From assembly GCA_964424565.1 (NCBI GenBank), contig CAYRIZ010000059.1, positions 1 through 11,530 on the forward strand: a DNA stretch of 11,530 bases. The letters are read 5' to 3'. The DNA comes from Avisuccinivibrio sp964424565 (GTDB taxonomy: Bacteria; Pseudomonadota; Gammaproteobacteria; Enterobacterales; Succinivibrionaceae). This document shows, in pieces, positions 1 to 6,953 of the stretch. How positions within the stretch are numbered: the stretch's first letter is position 1; the number at the start of each line of letters is the position of its first letter. The position numbers were made by a program, and so were the translations under genes. The notes beneath the pieces are model-generated. The model searched no databases and was not told the origin of the DNA. It was given only the letters and a program-made list of their open reading frames with translations.

Positions 1-38
1 CATTTTTCCCACACTTTTCCCCCATAGTTTCCCACATT

Positions 39-72
39 TTTCCCACACTCCATTTCAGGGGAGTGTGGGAAA
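39..72. repeat. Perfect 13-bp hairpin built from the GTGGGAAA motif
   Basis: Positions 39-51 (TTTCCCACACTCC) are exactly complementary to 60-72, with an 8-base loop at 52-59. It is made of one inverted pair of the motif that fills this region. There is no T-tract on either side, so it is not a classical intrinsic terminator. Confidence 0.75.
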
Positions 73-190
73 CTCAAAGACCCGCGAAAAAGCGCATATT
101 TATGCGGTTTTTAGCTGTGGCTAACCAGCCGAATTTCCCCCATTTGGCCCCAAATTTCCCCCATTTTTCCCACTGTCGGTCCGAAAAAAT

Positions 191-254
191 GTGGGAAACT
201 CAGAATCAGTGTGGGAAACTATGTGGGAAACGTGGGGGAAACTTTGTGGGAAAC
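191..254 (+). repeat. Phased GGGAAAC motif array, copy A
   Basis: The core GGGAAAC begins at 193, 213, 225, 236 and 248. The last four are spaced 12, 11 and 12 bases, close to one DNA helical turn, so all would face the same side of the helix. The same spacing is kept 438 bases downstream in copy B. This resembles a multi-site protein-binding array, but the binding protein is unknown. Confidence 0.6.
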
Positions 255-489
255 CTCTGAAAGCCGCATAAATACTGGGTTTGTCAGCGTGGGGGAATTG
301 TGCAGGTGGGAATGTGGGAAACTCATTTTTAATTGATTAATATTTGATTTTTTATTGAGCCTCCCGGTCGGCCCTGAGAAAATGAAGCCTTCAGAGTACT
401 TTTTTGGATCGAGAAAATTCGGCGGTTTTTGAGTTTCCCACATTTTTCCCCCACAGTTTCCCCCATTCCTCCTGCAGGTTTCCCACAGC

Positions 490-522
490 AGTGTGGGAAA
501 CTAAAAAGCACTTTCCCACACT
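490..522. repeat. Perfect 11-bp hairpin built from the GTGGGAAA motif
   Basis: AGTGTGGGAAA at 490-500 is exactly complementary to TTTCCCACACT at 512-522, with an 11-base loop. It is the copy B counterpart of the hairpin at 39-72. Its arms are in the opposite order (GTGGGAAA first), so the hairpin is preserved even though its sequence has been rearranged. Confidence 0.7.
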
Positions 523-627
523 ATGAAAAGCCCGTATTTATGCGGTTTTCGGCAGGATCTGCCTGGCTTAATTTCCCCCAAAAGCCCCCAATTTCCCCCA
601 AAATGCCCGCAGCCGGCGCGGGGGAAT

Positions 628-692
628 GTGGGAAACTTCAGAATCAGTGTGGGAAACTATGTGGGAAAAATGTGGGAAACTTTGTGGGAAAC
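628..692 (+). repeat. Phased GGGAAAC motif array, copy B
   Basis: GGGAAA cores begin at 630, 651, 663, 674 and 686; the last four are spaced 12, 11 and 12 bases, exactly as in copy A. The few substitutions relative to copy A mostly lie between cores. One copy A core has extra G residues (GTGGGGGAAAC at 232) where copy B has the standard motif. Confidence 0.6.
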
Positions 693-787
693 CTCTGAAA
701 GCCGCATAAATACTGGGTTTGCCGAAGTGGGGGAATTGTGCAGGTGGGAATGTGGGAAACTCGATTTTGGCGGTGAAAAAATGAAGT

Positions 788-821
788 TTTCCCACATTTT
801 TTGGTCAAAAAATGTGGGAAA
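788..821. repeat. Perfect 15-bp hairpin at the right end of the repeat region
   Basis: TTTCCCACATTTTTT at 788-802 and its exact reverse complement at 807-821 flank a 4-base loop (GGTC). It is the longest perfect stem in the region and carries the same motif as the arrays to its left. It could act as a structure at the end of an RNA or as a cruciform; its A/T run lies inside the stem rather than after it. Confidence 0.75.
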
Positions 822-888
822 CTCAATTATTAATTATTTTGTCAATTAAATGGTAAAAATAAATGACGGGACAGAGAATTTAAATGGC

Positions 889-919
889 AAAAAATAAACT
901 GCCTCAGAAGGAGGCAGTT
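889..919 (-). terminator. Rho-independent terminator of the sugar kinase gene
   Basis: Read on the minus strand, a 9-bp stem (AACTGCCTC at 897-905 pairing with GAGGCAGTT at 911-919, loop of five) is followed directly by TTATTTTTT. It begins 38 bases after the stop codon of the kinase gene. Confidence 0.9.
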
Positions 920-956
920 GGGGTACTCAAACAGGAGTTGTCATGGAAGATTGGGC

Positions 957-1871
957 TCAGTCCAGCTGCGCCAAAAGCTCTGCCGAGAGCTCAGGCATGG
1001 CCCCGTGCTGGGTGCAGACATAAGCTGAGATCTCCACGGCCAGCCGGTGTGCCCGGCTTAAATCCCAGCCCCTGACCAGCAGGCTGACCAGACTGGCGGT
1101 AAAGGAGTCGCCGGCCCCTACAGTGTCTATGGCATTGACTTTGGGCGTAGGTTGGCAGGAGCAGGCATCGTTTAAATACACAGTGCTTTGTCTGGCGCCT
1201 TCAGTGAAGATGAGGCAGTCTATGCCCCGCTGCTGCAGCCAAGCATAATAATCGCCGGCACCGGCATCAGCCGGCAGGCCGGCATAGGCACACAGCACAG
1301 GCAGCTCGTCTTCATTGCACTTGAGAATTTCGCAGCGCTGCAGGCAGTCTTCTATGATCTCCGGGCTGTAGTAGTTACGGCGCAGATTGATGTCAAACAC
1401 CCGCAGTCGGCAGTCCGGGTTCATGCTGTCGAGGAACTGCAGGACTGTTTGGTGGGTCACTCTGCCGCGCTGGGCCAGGGTGCCGAAGCAGGCTATATTG
1501 ATCTTCTGGGCCACCTCGGCTGTGGTGGCTGTAAAAGGTATATTGTCGTAGGCCGTGTCTTCCAGAAAGACATAGGTCGGCACGCCGTCTGCACTGAGGG
1601 TTACATTGACTGCCCCGGTGGGGTTGGGGCTTTCCGGCAGCAGAGCCGGCAGAAATTTGGCGGCCAGCTCCTGACGGGCCCGCTCTCCCAGGGCATCATG
1701 CCCCACTGCTGAGATCACCATGGCATCAAGGCCCAGCTGCCGGCAGTGAAAGGCAAAATTGGCCGGAGCACCGCCTAATTTGGCTCCATCGGGATAAACG
1801 TCAAACAGGACCTCGCCCAGTCCGGCACATCTGATTTTCTTTAACCTGAAAAATCCGCTTAAGTCGAGCAT
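957..1871 (-). CDS. PfkB-family sugar kinase, probably fructokinase
   Basis: A 304-residue carbohydrate kinase of the ribokinase/PfkB family, expected to phosphorylate a sugar with ATP in the cytoplasm; fructose is the likeliest substrate. The N-terminal substrate region GEVLFD (19-24) plus GGAPANFA (33-40) is the fructokinase-type pattern. FDINLRRNYYS (159-169) and KCNEDEL (184-190) follow. The second PfkB signature DTVGAGDSF (249-257) contains the catalytic base Asp255. Length is normal for the family. I chose the ATG at 1871 because GAGGAAAGAGGA lies just upstream; an in-frame start at 1925 would add 18 residues (RSKQARKEEQQ-like) that are not part of the fold. The gene is monocistronic, with its own promoter candidate and terminator, and has no adjacent sugar transporter or regulator, so the substrate cannot be fixed by context. 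Confidence 0.9.
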   Translation of the reverse strand: MLDLSGFFRLKKIRCAGLGEVLFDVYPDGAKLGGAPANFAFHCRQLGLDAMVISAVGHDALGERARQELAAKFLPALLPESPNPTGAVNVTLSADGVPTYVFLEDTAYDNIPFTATTAEVAQKINIACFGTLAQRGRVTHQTVLQFLDSMNPDCRLRVFDINLRRNYYSPEIIEDCLQRCEILKCNEDELPVLCAYAGLPADAGAGDYYAWLQQRGIDCLIFTEGARQSTVYLNDACSCQPTPKVNAIDTVGAGDSFTASLVSLLVRGWDLSRAHRLAVEISAYVCTQHGAMPELSAELLAQLD

Positions 1872-1961
1872 CTGCTGTTCCTCTTTCCTCGCCTGTTTTG
1901 ATCTTAATCCTGCAGGGGCCGGCAAAAATTTTTCGCCATCTTATGCAAAAATATTGCTGCA

Positions 1962-1989
1962 ATTTTATAAATGGCCCTGCCTTTGTCAT
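1962..1989 (-). promoter_or_regulatory. Candidate sigma-70 promoter for the sugar kinase
   Basis: On the minus strand, ATGACA (1989-1984) and TAAAAT (1967-1962) each match the -35 and -10 consensus at five of six positions, with a 16-base spacer. It lies about 90 bases upstream of the kinase start, inside the 350-base divergent spacer (1872-2221). Confidence 0.4.
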
Positions 1990-2173
1990 GTGGTTGAAAT
2001 TATTATCCAATCATTTAAAAATCTTGTAAATATCGACTTTTCAGAATTTTGAGGCGCTGCATTATTTTTCTGTGCAAAAATTTGCAGCAAATATTTTGAA
2101 AATAAGTCCGCAAAATCTCTCCGCCGCCGCCAAAGTTCAGCCCGGCCGGCCGCCGCCGGCTGCTGGCAAAAGA

Positions 2174-2182
2174 TGCTAAAAT
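2174..2182 (+). promoter_or_regulatory. Candidate extended -10 promoter for the metallophosphoesterase
   Basis: TGCTAAAAT is an extended -10 element (TG-N-TAAAAT, five of six in the hexamer) about 40 bases before the ATG at 2222. No good -35 is seen; the upstream DNA there is a GC-rich CCGGC run. Confidence 0.35.
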
Positions 2183-2221
2183 CAAACAGTTTTCCTGTCC
2201 CTGATGTGAGATCACCTGCCC

Positions 2222-3343
2222 ATGCATAACTATCTGGCTGTCGTTCTTTGTGTCTATGCCCTGTGCTCCCTGGTGCTGCCGCTGAAATGCCGCTGGTGGT
2301 GGAAGCTGATGGCTTTGGTGCTGGTGCTGTTTTGTGCCGCCAAACCCTACATATACAATTGTTTTGGTACCTGGCTCGATCCCGGCCTGCCGGTGTGGGC
2401 CATAGTGGTGCTGGAGAGCCTGTATGCTGCTGTACTCATAGCCGTGTGCTGCGCCATCATCAAGGACATCATTCTGGCCGGTTATTTTGTCTGCTGTCTG
2501 CTGATGCATGATCAATGCCGCTGGAAAAGCGGCTGGGTAACTCTGGGCATCAGCGTCATGGCCTTGGGGCTGGGCTTTCACGGCACGCTGTCGCAGTTTG
2601 AGGTCCCGGAGATTAAGGTGCAGCGCCTGGAGGTGGCAGATCTGCCTGATGATCTCAACGGGCTGCGTATAGTGCAGTTGTCTGATCTGCATATAGGGCC
2701 GATACTGAAGGGGGATTTTCTGGCTGGAGTAGTGGAGCGCTGCCGGGAAATCAATCCCGATCTAATACTGCTGACCGGTGATTATGTGGACGGCCACGTG
2801 GAGAAGCTGCTGCCTGAATTTGCAGCCTTAAAGGATCTGCGCGCCCCGCTGGGGGTTTATGCCGTGACCGGCAATCATGAGTATTATTCCGGAGCCGGCG
2901 AGTGGGTGCCGGCATTCAGCAGTCTGGGCCTGCATTTTCTCAACAATGAGGGGGTAAGTCTGACCCGGGGGCAGGCGGTGCTCAATGTGGCCGGCATACC
3001 CGATCGCCGGGCCGCCGGTTTTGGTTTTGCCGGTCCCGATCCGCAGCAGGCGCTGGCCGGACTGCCTGAGGGCTATACCATAATGCTGACCCATCAGCCG
3101 GCCCCGGCGCTGGAGGCGCAGGGGGCAGATCTGGTAGTCTCCGGCCATACCCACGGCGGAACCATGTTCTTTCTGCAGCCGCTGATAGCCCATTTTAATG
3201 CCGGCTTTGTCAGCGGTTTGTATGAGCTGGATGACCTCAGCCTCTATGTCAGCAATGGCACCGGCATCTGGTCAGGCTTTCCCTGCCGTGTCGGGGTCAG
3301 CGCCGAGATCACCTGCTTTATTCTGGTCAAAAAGGACAGCTGA
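2222..3343 (+). CDS. Membrane-anchored calcineurin-like metallophosphoesterase
   Basis: A 373-residue protein with a hydrophobic N-terminal third and a C-terminal metallophosphoesterase domain. Four or five membrane segments are likely (about 4-24, 28-46, 59-79, 82-96, 105-122). The catalytic domain carries every family block: SDLHIG (Asp155, His157), GDYVDG (Asp187), GNHEYY (Asn218, His219), LTHQP (His291) and GHTHGG (His309, His311). These residues bind two metal ions, and the closest known relatives are YkuE/YaeI-like enzymes. The substrate is unknown; a membrane lipid or cell-envelope phosphodiester is possible because of the anchor. The ATG at 2222 is supported by an in-frame TGA at 2207-2209, although the ribosome binding site is poor. 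It converges with the pqi operon, and its last codons overlap that operon's terminator. Confidence 0.9.
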   Translation: MHNYLAVVLCVYALCSLVLPLKCRWWWKLMALVLVLFCAAKPYIYNCFGTWLDPGLPVWAIVVLESLYAAVLIAVCCAIIKDIILAGYFVCCLLMHDQCRWKSGWVTLGISVMALGLGFHGTLSQFEVPEIKVQRLEVADLPDDLNGLRIVQLSDLHIGPILKGDFLAGVVERCREINPDLILLTGDYVDGHVEKLLPEFAALKDLRAPLGVYAVTGNHEYYSGAGEWVPAFSSLGLHFLNNEGVSLTRGQAVLNVAGIPDRRAAGFGFAGPDPQQALAGLPEGYTIMLTHQPAPALEAQGADLVVSGHTHGGTMFFLQPLIAHFNAGFVSGLYELDDLSLYVSNGTGIWSGFPCRVGVSAEITCFILVKKDS

Positions 3344-3354
3344 GCCGGCTGTCC
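3329..3354 (-). terminator. Terminator of the nrd-pqi gene run, overlapping the opposite gene's 3' end
   Basis: On the minus strand, 13 bases after the pqiC stop, a 7-bp stem (GGACAGC at 3354-3348 with GCTGTCC at 3340-3334, 7-base loop) is followed by TTTTT (3333-3329). The metallophosphoesterase stop codon (3341-3343) lies in the loop, so the terminator partly occupies coding sequence of the convergent gene. Confidence 0.8.
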
Positions 3355-3367
3355 GCAGGCCTGCTCC

Positions 3368-3949
3368 CTACTTTCTGCCCCGGCGCTGCGGCAGGCTCTC
3401 CTGAAGATCGGCGGCGAATTGATCGCCCAGCTCCTGCATCCCCTGCTGCAGCTCCAGGCACAGCTGACTGTAGCCCGCACCGCTCTGCTCTCTGGAGCTG
3501 CGGTAATCCCGGCTTAAGATCTCCCGGCCGGCGGCATCGTGCACCTGCACGTGGAACTCCAGCTTGACCTCACCGCTTAAGCTGCCCTGAAAGGCGGTCA
3601 CCAGGACCTGTATGTCCAGCGCCTTTATACGTTCCTGCAGCCCGGCCTCAGCGGCACACAGCTGCAGCAGGCTTTGATTGAGCAGGATTATCAGCTCTGT
3701 TTCCAGCGGCTGGGCCCAGCGGTGTTCCCTGGCGCTGAGCAGGGTATGCGGCCCGGTCTGCAGCACTATGCCGCCTGCAGACAGCGCCGGGCTCACGGTC
3801 AGTTTAATCCCGCAGGGATTGGTATAGGCGGCAGGAGCACACTGCTGTGTCAGGCTGTAGCGCTCAAAATTTACCTCGGATGAACATCCGGCGGCAGCAA
3901 GCAGGGCTGCCGTCAGGATGCAGGCTATAGGCCGGCGGTGTGACATCAT
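3368..3949 (-). CDS. pqiC: PqiC-type outer-membrane lipoprotein of the Pqi lipid transport system
   Basis: A 193-residue predicted lipoprotein. The N-terminus is a lipoprotein signal peptide ending in AAAGC, with the lipidated cysteine at Cys22 and Ser at +2, which favours outer-membrane sorting. The body fits the PqiC/YmbA (DUF330, ABC-transport auxiliary) family in length, and it sits directly after pqiB as in Escherichia coli. In the known system PqiC forms a ring in the outer membrane that docks onto the PqiB needle. Its start overlaps the pqiB stop by four bases (ATGA), and a strong AGGAGG lies 7 bases upstream, indicating translational coupling. A second ATG follows immediately (3946), so the first residue is uncertain by one codon. 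The lipobox has Ala rather than Leu at -3, a minor deviation. Family assignment rests partly on gene order. Confidence 0.85.
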   Translation of the reverse strand: MMSHRRPIACILTAALLAAAGCSSEVNFERYSLTQQCAPAAYTNPCGIKLTVSPALSAGGIVLQTGPHTLLSAREHRWAQPLETELIILLNQSLLQLCAAEAGLQERIKALDIQVLVTAFQGSLSGEVKLEFHVQVHDAAGREILSRDYRSSREQSGAGYSQLCLELQQGMQELGDQFAADLQESLPQRRGRK

Positions 3950-5595
3950 CTGGCTTCCTCCTGTCTGGCACTTCCCGGTATGGGATCGGGGCCGGTTCCC
4001 CCGAAGATGACTGAGCCTGGATCCTGCCCGATCTGCGTCAGGGCCGGATCGAGATCGCGCAGCACTTTTTCTATACTGTTCAAAGTCTGCTGCAGCTGAT
4101 TGTAAATTTGTGAGCCCTCGGAATAAGAACTGGTGGCCTCAGTAAAGCTGTCAAAACTTTCAGTCATCTTATCCAGCAGCTGATTGCGCTCCACCTTGTC
4201 ATTGGAGGCGGCAAAAGCCTGCATGGCCTCGGAAGTGGAATTGAGCATGGTGCGCAGATCAGCTGAAATGCCGGCCAAATCCAGCGCCCGGATATTGGCG
4301 GCTATGCTGTTTAATTCATCCTGCAGGGAAGGAGGGTTGCGGGCGGCTATGGCGGTAATACCCCGGAACACAGGCTCCGGCAGCGCACAGCTGCCTTCCT
4401 CTGCTCCAAAATACAGGGAGATGCGGTTTTCGCCGCTGATAATGTTGGCGGACTCAGTCTGCGCGCACAGCCGGCCGGCGGCTGCCTTCTGCGCAAAAAC
4501 CTGCTGCACATAAGCTTTGTCGCTGCCCTGGTAATTGAGGGCAATCAGCACCGGCACCGGCTGATTTTCGGCAAAGAACTCCTGCAGATTTTCATACCAG
4601 GGGGCCTCGAGCACCTCGCCTATTCTGACATTTTGGAAAAACACCCCGCTGCCGCTGCTGATGTTTTTCAGCCCGTCCTCGAGCAGTATGGCATACAGCA
4701 GTCCGGAGTGCTGGGCATCCAGCCTGGCCTCGTCGTAAGTGTTGAACAGGGTATGCTCGGCGTCGCGGGTAAACTCCGCTGCCTGATCATTGGCGGTTAA
4801 ATTGTCAAATTCTATGCCGCCGCGCAGAATACTGTCCAGGGAATCGGTATTGATGCGCACCCCGTCTGCACCTATGGAGAAATCTATGCCTGAGGAGATC
4901 CAGAATTTGGTGTTGTCATCAAGCAGTTTGCTGTAGGGCTCGGCTATGAAGATATCGTAGCAGATATGTCCCTGTTCAAAGTCCAGCCGCGAGCTCACCA
5001 CCCGGCCGGCATTAAAGCCGTGGTAATTGACAAAATCGCCGCTGGAGAGCCTTCTTTTGGCCGAGGATTTTAGTTTCACCATAATGCCGGGCTGATCTGA
5101 CTGTACGGCCGGCGGATCATCCAGGGCGGTAAAACGCGAGGCCCGGGTATCAGCCGTGCCCAGATTGGTCTCAAAGTAGGAGCCGGACAGCAGCGTGTCC
5201 AAACCGGTGACGCCGGTGTTTTCCACCCGGGGCTTGACTAGCCAGAACTGCGTATCGCTGCGCAGCAGATCTTCTGTGTCGGCCTCCATCTGTATGGAAA
5301 CCACAGCCTTGGAGTAACTGTCATCTAGGCGTACCCCGGTGACATGACCTATGGTCACCGAGCGCATTTTCACCAGGGTTCGGCCGGCCTCAATGCCCTC
5401 GGCATTGGATATATAGATCTCTATGGCCGGCCCTTTGTTGAGCGTGTTGTTCCACAGCAGGCCGGCTGTGACCAGCAGGGCCAGAAAAGGGATCAGCCAC
5501 ACTATATTCAGGCGCCTGGCCTTCTTTTCCACGGCGGTAACCGGGCCGCTGCTGTGCGCAGCAGAACTGCCGCCCTCCTTGTCGCTTGCGCTCAT
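3946..5595 (-). CDS. pqiB: PqiB, triple-MCE periplasmic tunnel protein
   Basis: A 549-residue MCE (MlaD-like) protein; the E. coli homologue is about 546 residues. It has a short cytoplasmic N-terminus, one membrane anchor (about 31-49), then three MCE domains at about 55-147, 168-265 and 297-400 (openings AIEIYISNAEGIEAGRTLV, GIMVKLKSSAKRRLSSGDFV and LLYAILLEDGLKNISSGSGV). A long helical C-terminal region follows (about 415-520). In the known complex, hexamers of PqiB stack into a syringe-like channel that spans the periplasm and carries lipids between membranes. The start is ambiguous: ATG at 5595 is called, but an immediately preceding in-frame TTG at 5598 has better spacing (8 bases) from the AGAGGG upstream. 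It lies 44 bases after pqiA and overlaps pqiC. Confidence 0.93.
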   Translation of the reverse strand: MSASDKEGGSSAAHSSGPVTAVEKKARRLNIVWLIPFLALLVTAGLLWNNTLNKGPAIEIYISNAEGIEAGRTLVKMRSVTIGHVTGVRLDDSYSKAVVSIQMEADTEDLLRSDTQFWLVKPRVENTGVTGLDTLLSGSYFETNLGTADTRASRFTALDDPPAVQSDQPGIMVKLKSSAKRRLSSGDFVNYHGFNAGRVVSSRLDFEQGHICYDIFIAEPYSKLLDDNTKFWISSGIDFSIGADGVRINTDSLDSILRGGIEFDNLTANDQAAEFTRDAEHTLFNTYDEARLDAQHSGLLYAILLEDGLKNISSGSGVFFQNVRIGEVLEAPWYENLQEFFAENQPVPVLIALNYQGSDKAYVQQVFAQKAAAGRLCAQTESANIISGENRISLYFGAEEGSCALPEPVFRGITAIAARNPPSLQDELNSIAANIRALDLAGISADLRTMLNSTSEAMQAFAASNDKVERNQLLDKMTESFDSFTEATSSYSEGSQIYNQLQQTLNSIEKVLRDLDPALTQIGQDPGSVIFGGTGPDPIPGSARQEEAR

Positions 5596-5639
5596 CAATG
5601 AAAATGCCCTCTTTTTCTTGTTTTTTCTTATTTTTATCG

Positions 5640-6926
5640 CTATGCCTGGCCGGCAGGCCGCCCTTGCTGTGGCGCTGCAGCCGGATTGGAGCTGATTTGA
5701 TCCTGCGGGGATCGGCTGCCGGCGGCTGGTCTGCTGTGATCCCAGATCAGCCTTTCATCAAAATTTTCTGCCGCCGCCATGGTAATCAGCACCACACTGC
5801 AGAAAGCTATGATGGCAAAGCCGGGATTGACGGTAATAAGACCGGAAATTCTTACTGTAGAGGTCATGATGATGACCACAAAAACGTCTATCATCGACCA
5901 TTTGCCTATAAATGAGATTACACGATAAACGCGACTTAAAAAAGCAGGTTTTTTAATCCTGTGGCGGCTGCCGGTCAGCAGGAACATCGTCAGCAGCACC
6001 AGAATTTTCAGCACGGGAATAAAGATGGAGGCAAACAGGATGATGAGCGCTATGCCCTGAGAGTTCATCTGCCACAGTGAGATCACGCCGTCTATGATGT
6101 TGGATCCTGTGTTGGAGCCCATGTAATCTGTATACATCACCGGATAAAGATTGGACGGCAGATACAAAATCAGGGCCGCACTCAGCAGGGCCAGGGTCTT
6201 CTGCCTGCTCTGCCGGATCCTGAACTCCGCCCTGGCGGCGCAGCGCGGGCAGCGCTTATGCTCACTGCGGCGGTAAATCATGCCGCATTCGTGGCAGCAG
6301 ATCAGCCCCTGGGCCTGTCCGGTACTGCCGCTGTGCACCTGCGCCTGGGATTGCATATACAAATCCCAGATCAGCGCCGGCGGAGCTTTGATCCAGCACC
6401 AGATCAGCAGTACGGAAAAGGCAAAGCCTATAAAAAATCCGCTGTGAAACTGCACATTGGCCAGAGAGGTGAGCTTGACCAGGCTGACCAAAATACCAAA
6501 GACAAAAACATCCACCATGCAGAAGCGGTGGCATAGGGCATAAATTTTGCAAAAGTTTCTTTCCGGCTGCATGCGGCAGATGCCCAGCATGACCTGCTGC
6601 AGCAGCATTACCATGGGCAGCAGAAAGGTAAAGGCCAGAAAGACATACAGCAGGGATGACCAGTCGGTTTTTAAAATGCTGAAAATGGAGGAGAGGGACA
6701 TCTCCCGGTAGATCCCCAAATTTTCAATGGACAAAAAGGGTTGTCCCAGGGAGGCAAAAAGCAGGATCAGCGCCCCCAGGGCGGCTATGGCAGTGCTTTC
6801 AATAGGCACCAGCCGGCCGGAGCGCAGCAGGGCGCCGCAGTGCGGACAAATGGATTTGGTGCCCGGCTGATAGTCATTGAGCAGCACAGGTTCATCGCAG
6901 GATCTGCACAAAACCACACGCTGCAT
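5640..6926 (-). CDS. pqiA: PqiA, inner-membrane partner of the Pqi lipid transport system
   Basis: A 428-residue polytopic membrane protein (E. coli PqiA is about 417). It is an internal duplication: each half has a zinc-ribbon-like CxxC...CxxC module followed by about four membrane helices. The first ribbon is at about residues 7-31 (CRSC...CPHC), the second at about 211-229 (CHEC...CPRC). Each half carries the family block, HRFCMVDVFVFGILVSLVKL (about 133-152) and GKWSMIDVFVV (about 341-351). PqiA is thought to pass lipids to or from the PqiB channel. ATG at 6926 is preferred, with GAGGAG about 5 bases upstream; an in-frame TTG directly precedes it at 6929, the same TTG-ATG arrangement as at pqiB. 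It begins 27 bases after nrdG, so it probably shares a transcript with the nrd genes. Confidence 0.93.
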   Translation of the reverse strand: MQRVVLCRSCDEPVLLNDYQPGTKSICPHCGALLRSGRLVPIESTAIAALGALILLFASLGQPFLSIENLGIYREMSLSSIFSILKTDWSSLLYVFLAFTFLLPMVMLLQQVMLGICRMQPERNFCKIYALCHRFCMVDVFVFGILVSLVKLTSLANVQFHSGFFIGFAFSVLLIWCWIKAPPALIWDLYMQSQAQVHSGSTGQAQGLICCHECGMIYRRSEHKRCPRCAARAEFRIRQSRQKTLALLSAALILYLPSNLYPVMYTDYMGSNTGSNIIDGVISLWQMNSQGIALIILFASIFIPVLKILVLLTMFLLTGSRHRIKKPAFLSRVYRVISFIGKWSMIDVFVVIIMTSTVRISGLITVNPGFAIIAFCSVVLITMAAAENFDERLIWDHSRPAAGSRSPQDQISSNPAAAPQQGRPAGQA

Positions 6927-6953
6927 CAATTCTCCTCTGTAGATATGTTCAGT

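Larger units (their letters stand above)
1..438. repeat. Tandem repeat unit, copy A (438-bp period)
   Basis: No convincing gene lies here. The stretch is the first of two tandem copies of a unit that repeats with a constant offset of 438 bases. Anchors such as TATTTATGCGG (97 and 535), AATTTCCCCC (132 and 570) and the block 201-324 versus 639-762 all keep this offset. By direct comparison, 201-324 matches 639-762 at 117 of 124 positions; the left part (1-96) is more diverged, with small insertions and deletions. The left half carries the motif as TTTCCCAC or TTTCCCCCA and the right half as GTGGGAAAC, so the unit is a large imperfect inverted repeat. An 11-base arm at 97-107 pairs with 263-273. 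The copy may continue left of the window. Short open frames here translate to low-complexity repeats (WET, CGK, VGN) and I treat them as spurious. Confidence 0.8.
439..880. repeat. Tandem repeat unit, copy B, with unique AT-rich tail
   Basis: This is the second copy of the 438-bp unit; similarity to copy A is clear through about 762. It keeps the same architecture: TTTCCC-type motifs on the left (432-620), GTGGGAAAC-type motifs on the right (628-762), and an inverted pair, GTATTTATGCGG near 534 and CCGCATAAATAC near 701. After 762 the two copies diverge. Copy B ends with a perfect 15-bp hairpin (788-821) and an AT-rich stretch up to the kinase terminator. I see no gene, RNA gene or transposase in it. 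Confidence 0.8.

Noticed and set aside
1..830. CRISPR array
   Set aside because: The repeated motif is only about 10 bases, occurs in both orientations with irregular spacers of a few bases, and no cas gene is present.
1..830. Array of MraZ boxes
   Set aside because: The TGGG core and helical spacing are reminiscent, but spacing is 11-12 rather than about 10, both orientations occur, and no mraZ or division gene is in view; kept only as an analogy.
63..849. Several short open frames on both strands rich in WET, CGK, VGN and FPH repeats
   Set aside because: They are translations of the GTGGGAAAC repeat in different frames, overlap each other on both strands, lack ribosome binding sites and have no recognisable domain.
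5593..5598. Paired TTG-ATG start codons at pqiB (and at pqiA, 6924-6929) as a regulatory feature
   Set aside because: Two occurrences can be coincidence; they only create a one-codon uncertainty in the start.
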